Below, one piece after another: positions 55,586 through 64,000 of a DNA stretch of 64,000 nucleotides (position 1 is the first letter of the stretch; each line of letters opens with the position of its first letter). This DNA comes from Apostichopus japonicus (taxonomy: Eukaryota > Echinodermata > Holothuroidea > Aspidochirotida > Stichopodidae): assembly GCF_037975245.1 (NCBI RefSeq), contig NC_092573.1:357001-421000 (forward strand), given 5' to 3'. The notes beneath the pieces are model-generated. The model was not told where the DNA came from. It saw only the letters and a program-made list of their open reading frames with translations, and searched no databases. Both the position numbers and the translations under genes were made by a program.

Positions 55586-58500
55586 CTGTGAAAGAAAATG
55601 AAAAATATGTCAAATATTTATAACATACCACAAATTCCATTTTGACAAGTTTGACAATGTGTCCGTTGTGACAACAAAGGTAAACGCGTTTTCCCCCCTT
55701 TCTTTTAAATAAAACAAGAATATTAAAAGAAATTTGCTTTTCGTCTCAAAGGGATATTTTTTACAGTTGATTGACATCTTGGTCAAACTGTCAAATGATT
55801 TGATGGAAGAAATATATGCCGAAGGTATATTTTGTTATGTTGCGTACAATTGAAGGTGGTATTGTACAGGTATAGAGTCCATAAACCATGGGACACGACC
55901 GAAAAGTGAGTCGCGAGATTTTCCAGACCTCGAAAAATTTGATCTCATATTGTAGTCCATAGCTCAGGCTAGGTTTTAATGCCTTTTGGGCATCCATTTT
56001 GATGGGTGGGGTGATTATTGGTTCTTGTTGGCCCAGTCCTCATGGAAGTTCCGGCGTCGGCGGGTGTTGTACATCAATTACTAGTGGGGCATTAATTGCC
56101 ACCGGTTAGTGAAACAACTGTTGGTGCTGAGACCTGAAGAGAGCGGTGTATTTGGCGCCTCTGACAGGTCTATAAAGCTAGCATCTTTCGCGACTAAAGA
56201 GAAAGCGTCTCGGACTGACTGGCGCACCATATTCTGAGCCGTTTGGCCCTCCCCTTCTCCTCCCCCATCCAGATAAGCATATGGCAGGTAATATTCAAGA
56301 ACTGTGTGTTATCATTACTGCGTTGGTGCCAATGAAAAGAGCGGAGAGGGGGGGGGGGGGTAAGTGTAGGGTGGTGATGGTGGTGGTGTGAGGGGTGGGG
56401 GTGATGACGGGATGTCTTTTTCATTGAGAGTAAATAAATCCTTGAAGTACATTTTCTCCTCACATATACATTCGCCTCAACACACAGTTTGCCATTCATG
56501 GGACGCGGATAGGCCTACACTAGCCTATATATATATGTCTACACTAGCCTATTTATAGGCCTATACATTCACTGAACAGTACATATTCTGGTGATCCTAC
56601 TGTAAAAACCCATTAACCTTTTGCATATATAAATCAAAATACATATTTCATTATTATTAGATCAATACATGACTTGTATGGGCACCTGTTATTATTGTGC
56701 TATACACGAATGATAGATAAGTCGTACATACTTTATGAATGGATTATGTGTGTACCAAAATGAATGTAATTACCCGGAACGCTTTGACCTTTGCGATGTA
56801 AAGTTTGATAAAAACGTTTAAGAGTAAGACCATTTAACCTCGCTACTTCCGAAACATGTGTTACCACTTAACTCTTGTTATGTTTCTCGAGCCGATATCT
56901 AGGCAACTTGCCAAGTAAATGGTTTACTACATTGTAAAGACATGTCGTTAAACTTTAAGTTAAAAGTAATAACCTTTATTTTTTGTGAATGACCTATAAC
57001 ATGTAAGTTGAGATGACTAGTAGGAAAACTAAATGCAAATTAACCTCCTATAATAGATTTTAGGTTAAACAATGGTATTTTATCGATATCTGTATCCAAA
57101 ACAAAAAAGGTTGAGCATGTCATTTGAAAGTAAATAGAAGCTATAAATCACAAATTGAATATAGAACAATGATGAACTATATAAACTATGTGATACAACG
57201 TAAAAGCTTGATACACATGGTAGGATAGGATATATATTTGTTAAGGATATGTATAAGGGATATATACTGAATGGTGTACAGAGTCTTGGTATTTAAACAT
57301 GTTTGCTTGGTGACCACAATTAGCACCCTCATAATCTTGGCGATCCTACAGGGCGCTTGATGTGTCCTGAGGGAAGAGCTCTACTGGGAGGAGGTATGCC
57401 CTCCCCCTTTTTCATATGATTAAGGGTGCTTATAGTTGCAAAATGGTGTTATTTTGCAACTCTTGAAGTAATTTATTTACAGTATTTTTTCCCCCTCAAA
57501 ATATCGGCAATTTCGTTTCACCTCCGAAGTTTTTGGCGACCCTCCAAAATCTTTGGCAGACCCCCACTTTGAATAGCAAAGATATACTGTATAGTGTAAT
57601 TGAAACCAATGTAACCATCAATCGGTACATGTCATGTTGTCTACAAAAATAATGATTAGAGTTTAAAAACCGACAAAAAGAAATGAAATGGTTAGGCTAT
57701 AACATACAAAACGCGCTACAACAGAGCACAGCGCACCATGTTACCATGGAGATGGTAATGTTTCGCCTTCCTTGCAGACGACAGTTCAATATTTTCTTAT
57801 CTTTGAAGCTGTCGAGTGATTAATGATCTAAGAACACATTTTAATATAAACAAAGAACAATGCTGTATTGGTGATTCCTATAACGGCAAACGAGCATGTC
57901 ATAATTTCAATGGCTGACGGAGGTGATAAGAAAAGAAGTCACTTCTTCAGCTCCTGACACTGAAATATCTTCATGTCGTTCGTAGCTGATCTGTCAGTAA
58001 TTGCCTCAGGGATCCTCATTAATAGGGTAGGCTGTAGAATTGTTACAAATCAGGTTAGACAAGTTCGACAAATCTTTGTATATCAACGGAAAACATGCTT
58101 TTGAGTTGTTTAGAGAGCGACAATTTGGAATATTTCTTTGACTATAAACATTAAAACATACAACTTCTTACACGGCTTCGACGGCTACACATCAAAGCAA
58201 TGACGTTGTACAATGTGTGTTTACTAATGTTTTTCTATAAGAAATCAATCATATATCTTTCTTGTTTTTTTGCTGATTCATTGTGTGTGATTTAAGTCAT
58301 AATATCTAAACATGGATTTCACTACATGCAATTTTCGAAGTTTAAACTTATATATATACATAGCCAAACAAAATATGTCATAGAAATGGAACATTGCTTA
58401 CAACTATATCCTCTCCACCCCCCCCCCCCCCCTCAAGAATAAAACTAATAAATAAGGAGAATGGAGGAAATACCCTCCACCTATCACCTCGAGGTGGCAA

Positions 58501-58635
58501 TATAATGTTTACAATATTACAAAACGATGACATTTCACTTACATATGAAACTAAAGTCACATGCGTGATAAACATTGAAACATCTGCATGCTGAACCACA
58601 CAATAGTCTCTCTACACTAGAGACATTTAATGGTG
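55586..58635. other. Upstream flank of thrombospondin
   Basis: No gene recognised. A non-coding 5' exon of thrombospondin must lie here or beyond. Notable: a CA/TG- and G-rich patch at 56240-56410, a short repeat of TACACTAGCCTAT (56517-56550), an imperfect inverted repeat at 57741-57758, and a C run at 58420. Confidence 0.55.
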
Positions 58636-58643
58636 CTTGGTGG

Positions 58644-59367
58644 CATAGGCGTACGAGGCGGGGGGGGGGGCAGGGGGCAGACTGCCCCCCAAATTTCCAG
58701 AGGACAAAAATTAGGGCAAAAGTCCTGAAAAATTCGGGCAGCCTAAGAGGAGAAAAAAATATTTATATAATATATAAATATGCAGTAGCTTGCCCGAATC
58801 TTTTTCAAATTTTTGCCCGACAATTCCGTGGAGAGTGTTTGTGACATTAATATTAATATAGGCATAATGATTTTCTTTATTTAGCATCATGATGCCCGAA
58901 TATTTACGTGTAACACCACCGTAAGCGCAGCTCATCTGGGCTACCACGCTTTTTGCACTATCGCCCAAAATTATTAACAGGGAACGCCGCTCACAATCGT
59001 GGTGACATGCATGCATGGAGATTAGCAGTCTCTGAAGTGAATGACTACAAGTCTAAAACGATATATACTGTCCTATTTTTCCCCCTTCAAAGTGATGTTA
59101 CCATTTTTTCTTCTTCTAATTTACCAAATTTTTGGGGAGTGTAAATTTCTAAAACTTGAGATTATAAAATAAAGAATGTTTAGATGAAACTTGCAAGGCC
59201 TCAGAAGTGCCATTTCCGGCAATCTGAGAGGCATTTCTTGCCAAAAAATTTATTGTACGCTACGCGCCAATCGATGGTGGCGCTCCGCTTAGATAGTGTC
59301 ACGGGAACTTTCGGGCACAAAAGTTTCTGCCCCCCCCCCCAAACTGAAATGGTCCCGTACGCCTATG
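58644..59367. mobile_element. Complete non-autonomous transposon with 8-bp target duplication
   Basis: 724 bp flanked by perfect CTTGGTGG copies (58636-58643 and 59368-59375). The termini are a perfect 12-bp inverted repeat CATAGGCGTACG, each followed by a G run on the inward-reading strand (GGCGGGGGG on the left, TTTGGGGGGG read from the right). No transposase frame is visible. The 8-bp duplication suits hAT-like elements, but the ends differ from those of the element at 5348-6981, so this is a different family. Confidence 0.8.
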
Positions 59368-60058
59368 CTTGGTGGTAATATGGGAAGGGTTAGTATGATA
59401 GGAAATGTCTTCTATCGAAAGAGGAGAGGACACGTTTCGACTAAAGAACATTCCCCCATATTTTATATAAATTCGAACAAGCATATAGTCATGTTCGTAA
59501 ACGTATCAAAGTATTACCGTCGAATTAGGCTTCTATAATCTAACTGCAAATCAACTGTTTAGGAGAAGCCCTCTGAGATCAGCCGAGGGTATATAACTAT
59601 TGTGCCAAGGGTTTTCATTTCCCATGATATCACCGCCAATGATATTCTACGACTTTTTTTCTTCTTCTTTACCTGTAAGTGTTTAATCAAACGTCGCCTA
59701 AGGCAAACTTAAAATAGCTAACAAAAAATATTTTCAAATAAATAGACACCGCAACTATTTTGAAAATGGTGCAAACAATTTACCACCCGGCGTCGGAAAT
59801 GTTCTAGCAGAAATCATAGCCCTGTTTAGAGGATTTAAGTATTGGGTATATGTTGTTAGTGGAAGTAGGTCATACGATTTAAATGTGCTTAGGTAAATTG
59901 GGATTTAAAATAGGAGATAATGTTGGTTATGTGATCTTTCCCGCCACGAGAAAAAGACATGAGTAGGCTTACACATGAGGGATACATGGACCTGGGCCAA
60001 CATATTTATCTAAATTTCTGAACAGATACATACATACCTAAATTGCATAAATATACAT

Positions 60059-60095
<37 letters not shown>

Positions 60096-61361
60096 AATAT
60101 ATAAAGAATATAAGTAATGTCGACCAAAGTCAATGCCTTGTTCTTCCTGGTGCAGTTAGCTGTTAATTGACCTAATTAGTTTAACTAATTAATGACACGA
60201 ACAACTCTCTACTACCTTAGTTTTGTGCAAAGTATATGCTTGTATAGATATCGGCCTGAACATAATATGAAATATGAACCTTCATAGTAATTTTCAAAGT
60301 ATACGTGTTGGATATGTGTTTTACATTTTTTGAAACCATTTGTTTTGTAGAGATTCAGTGCTGTTATATGTTGTTATCATCAATTTCTCATTTTTATGTA
60401 TAGTGTTGCATGACGGGAGATTTCAGCCTGCGTTGCATCATTCTACTTCCTATGGTTGCCTGGAAACATGACCAGCTGCTTGAAAAAGGGGAAGTAAATA
60501 AAAGAAAGACGTCTACCCGTTAGTCTAGACAGACCGTATATACAAGACAACGGCGTTCTATATCTTCTAAAGTAAAAGACTATGGCTTTGTTTATCAATC
60601 CACTTCCTCTTGACCGTGTTTGGAATTTTACAGTTTGGTTTTGATTTGACCTGGCATGGTATGTTCTTGTCCTGTTGTTAGGTGCTGTTCTATTTCATGT
60701 AATACTAAACATATGTATAAACTATGTGATCCGTCATCTTGATCGACTTCAAACGTTCTGACAATGAAATTTAAAGGTACTGACAGACTTTCAAGACTGG
60801 CCTTGAAAAGATCAGCTGACGACAACTCGATTACATTGCAACTGATTCTCCCCCGCGACTATGCCGCAGATATAGGGCCTATATGTTCATTATGGCCTAT
60901 AGCCTTTAATCTATGGTAGGCTATCACGCCTAAGCTTAATGAAATGCATATTCGATTCATTCACCACGGAATGTAGGCTATATAACTATGTGCCACTGTT
61001 GAATGAATGAATAAATAAATAGTTAGATAAAATGAAAGTATGCTGGATGGATGAATGTATGAATAAATGGGTAAATGGATGAATTAATGACAGTACATTA
61101 TTGTAGGCTATATCAGTGATAGGGTCCAGAGGGTGGATATTTTTTTAACACATACTTGTATCATTTACTCTGTAAGAAATAATGCCTACGTCACCACTCT
61201 GGAAGACTGGTCAGTGATCCATTTAATCAGTTCGATAAATCATTGTTTTCATCAATATTTGGGGTCTCCCAATGAGACTCAAATTGCAGGCAGTCCTGTG
61301 TTAATTAAGAGGATTCGTATAGAGCTACCTCTGAGTCTATTAGTTTGAAGTCTGTTGATAT

Positions 61362-61440
61362 CACGTGAACCAATGATAGAGTTCAGCGCATCTTACGTCA
61401 TCATTAGGTATAGCATTTCACGGAAGTTTGCCTTAGCAAC
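61362..61440. promoter_or_regulatory. Promoter-like motif cluster
   Basis: Within 80 bases: E-box CACGTG (61362-61367), CCAAT (61370-61374), CRE-like TTACGTCA (61393-61400), ETS-type ACGGAAGT (61420-61427) and an RFX-like GTTTGCCTTAGCAAC (61426-61440). The motifs are seen; function and the gene served are unknown. Confidence 0.35.
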
Positions 61441-61613
61441 CATGCAGATCTTGCAGGTATTCCAATATCTTCCACAATATCTGTACTGTTTATGCTACAC
61501 ACTGACATCCAAAATAGCATCGACTGATATCGCTTCGATTTTAGTATTTCTGTGTATACTCTGAATACTCAGATGTAGGCCTACTAGATTAAAAGCTTCT
61601 GTACATATATGTG

Positions 61614-62046
61614 TATCGATATTTATGAGTGTCTGTGCAGTAATGCTAAACTTATGAACTACTGAATCCTCCGTTATCGATATTTATGAGTGCCTGTGCA
61701 GTAAATGCTAAACTTATGAACTAATGAATCCTCCGTTATCGATATTTATGAGTGCCTGTGCAGTAAATGCTATACTTATTAACTACTGAATCCTCCGTTA
61801 TCGATATTTATGAGTGCCTGTGCAGTAAATTCTATACTTATTAACTACTGAATCCTCCGTTATCGATATTTATGAGTGCCTGTGCAGTAAATTCTATACT
61901 TATTAACTACTGAATCCTCCGTTATCGATATTTATGAGTGCCTGTGCAGTAAATTCTATACTTATTAACTACTGAATCCTCCGTTATCGATATTTATGAG
62001 TGCCTGTGCAGTAAATTCTATACTTATTAACTACTGAATCCTCCGT
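61614..62046. repeat. 62-bp tandem array, seven units
   Basis: Units start at 61614, 61675, 61737, 61799, 61861, 61923 and 61985 with TATCGATATTTATGAGTG, and end TGAATCCTCCGT. The first units differ at several bases while the last four are identical, indicating recent expansion at the right-hand side. Confidence 0.96.
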
Positions 62047-64000
62047 GATAGAAGTGGATGTAATATTGTAAACTGCTTGTATTTCATTCTTCTTTAGAAT
62101 GATCACTAAATCGGAGAGGTTAGATTGAAAGTAAGTTAAAAGACTACTCTTTTATTCTTTTGACATGATATCATACGCATCATAACATAAGTATACAGAA
62201 TCAGATGCGCAAAACGTGTCTGCGATAACTGTCCGCCCACCGACCAACCACCCACCCCATATATACACACCCACCCACCAACCCACCGGCCTATCCTTTT
62301 GCCTTTCACTTCCCCGGAAATGAGGCAATTAATGAACTGTGCACATACCCCAAGTAATATATACCGTACTCAATTCTTTTTAGTTGAATAAATCATTTTC
62401 GCGTCGAATTACATTCCAGAGTCTCACGTATCTCAGAATCATACTGATCAAATAACTCTTCTGTAATTTTTGGGCTTTGACAATATTCAAAAATCCGCCA
62501 TTGCACACGTATACACTCTTACATCTGCTAATTATTATCCAGTCCCATATAAACTATAATACGCTCTGATAAAACGAAAAATTAAAATGCAGAAATTTCG
62601 TCCAAGATAGAGGAGCCTGGGCAGGAAAAAAACCAAACAATTTGATGCACTCTCAACCCTGATAGTCCCCTCATGCACATCGAGAGTATATACTCTATAG
62701 TAACCATGACATAGAAAGCATACAGTCATTGTTGAAGATTTGTCGTATACACCCTCTCCTAATTTGGGTATATGATTTGAGGTTATGTTTTGCTTTAACT
62801 GATAACTATGGTATGTCTAATCCATAATACGACAATTTGGCTGATAAAGCTTTCTATCTTTTTAAATAATACAAAAAAAATAATAATGTTATTTTCAAAA
62901 CGTTATACACGGTATAGTTCACAAATCCATGAAATCCGTTAAGTGCAGGGACTAGTTTAATGAAATAACGAATTATTCATCTAACTAGACACTGCACTAT
63001 ACATGAAAATTTGCATAAATGCATAATTTTTGTCGATGTACTAAAAAGGGTATTTAGATGTGCTACGTTGCAAGGGTTTATTTCAAAACTTTTCTCGAGC
63101 ATATTTAATGAAATTTAATATTACTTAAGAACCCTTACTAAACGTAACTTATTACTGACCACGTAAGTACCACTACGACACATAACATTACCATCACTTA
63201 AGTACTATTATCAAACGATACATTATTACTGACCACCTAATAGGCCTACTTATAGGTAGTACTACCACACATAATCACTTAAGAAGTCTAATGTTAATAG
63301 TAATAATACTTAAGAACAGTCTTATACTCAAAGTGATATTGCTTGTCTAGGAGTACTAATATACATCATGAACACCGTGCACGTTTTCCTACAGACAACG
63401 GAGGTGTGTAAAGATGTATGTATATTTTCCCAGAAGCAGTGCACGTATATAAAACTACGACACCTTTAACATTACGTAGGTAATATTAATCGTAATGTTA
63501 CTGAACAAAGTCTTACTCAAGGTGATACTGTTTAACTAGGAGTAATAAAATTACAACTGTAGACGTTTTCTGGCAGAAATGGAGTTTTATACCGATATAT
63601 GTATTTATTATCACAACTACCTAAATTTGTCAAACACACAATAAAACAAACATTCTCTCCTCTATTTTGTTTCTGTTTTTGTGGAACGCCAATAGTTCAA
63701 CAAGTTGAAATCATTTGACGAGAATCCCCATTTAAGTTTGCTTTATAATGAGCGATGAACATCAAATATCTTTGCAAACATATGTGCACACAAACATAGA
63801 CATACAGGTGTACCCCCGAAGCTTATCTTAAACACATATATTTCACATAGGTTTAGCTCATACATTTTTATATTAACATGATTGAGTTGAGAAAAGAATA
63901 GACCAAGTTTCGGCAAATTCAATACAGCAAATAATATCATAGATTTGTAATCAAACTTACGTCATATGTAGTCGTTACCTCTTCAAATGTGATTAACAGT

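Larger units (their letters stand above)
59376..64000. other. Right-hand intergenic region
   Basis: AT-rich, with an AC/AT repeat (60058-60110), GAAT-type repeats (60998-61090), the motif cluster and the 62-bp array. A minus-strand frame at 60628-60825 (VPLNFIVRTFEVDQDDG...) looks faintly protein-like but has no recognised family or clear splice sites. From 62050 to 64000 I see nothing beyond AT-rich sequence. Confidence 0.5.

Noticed and set aside
60628-60825. 65-codon minus frame (SVPLNFIVRTFEVDQDDG) as a gene
   Set aside because: Composition is faintly protein-like, but no family, splice sites or partner exons could be identified, so it is only mentioned in the regional entry.

Overview
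This window is animal nuclear DNA: AT-rich, intron-rich, full of simple repeats and transposon remnants, with no operons and few long open frames. An invertebrate deuterostome fits best, most likely an echinoderm such as a sea cucumber or relative. That guess rests on general look (gene content, dense short tandem repeats, tRNA-derived repeats, 8-bp-target DNA transposons), not on a diagnostic marker.

Layout. (1) 1-9869, minus strand: the 5' end of a CREB-regulated transcription coactivator (CRTC/TORC) gene. Only the first coding exon (9756-9869, 38 residues) is recognised; 1-9755 looks like its first intron and holds a complete 1.6-kb hAT-like transposon with an 8-bp target duplication. A compact promoter with a TATA box and an inverted CCAAT box lies just upstream of the exon. 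(2) 10-15 kb: mostly intergenic, with one unrecognised coding-like stretch at 10.3-10.7 kb. (3) 15286-20454, plus strand: an unrecognised two-exon gene for an acidic, largely disordered 956-residue protein with several tryptophan-acidic motifs and a short C-terminal coiled coil. Its intron holds AT repeats and a tRNA-derived repeat. (4) 20.5-24.6 kb: convergent intergenic space with a 35-bp minisatellite. (5) 24784-55585, minus strand: a complete 23-coding-exon thrombospondin of the pentameric subgroup B type (TSP-3/4/COMP-like). I spliced it by hand; all exon phases agree and give 980 residues plus a stop. (6) 55.6-64 kb: upstream flank of the thrombospondin gene, with a second 8-bp-target transposon, promoter-like motif clusters and a 62-bp tandem array.

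The most unusual structure is at 25301-25838. A 46-bp minisatellite was built from the end of the penultimate thrombospondin coding exon together with its own 5' splice site, leaving about eleven extra copies of an exon-intron junction inside the following intron. A second oddity is a (CCT)n expansion that forms the polypyrimidine tract of another thrombospondin exon. The three recognised genes share no obvious pathway: a transcription coactivator, an unknown disordered protein and a secreted matrix protein.
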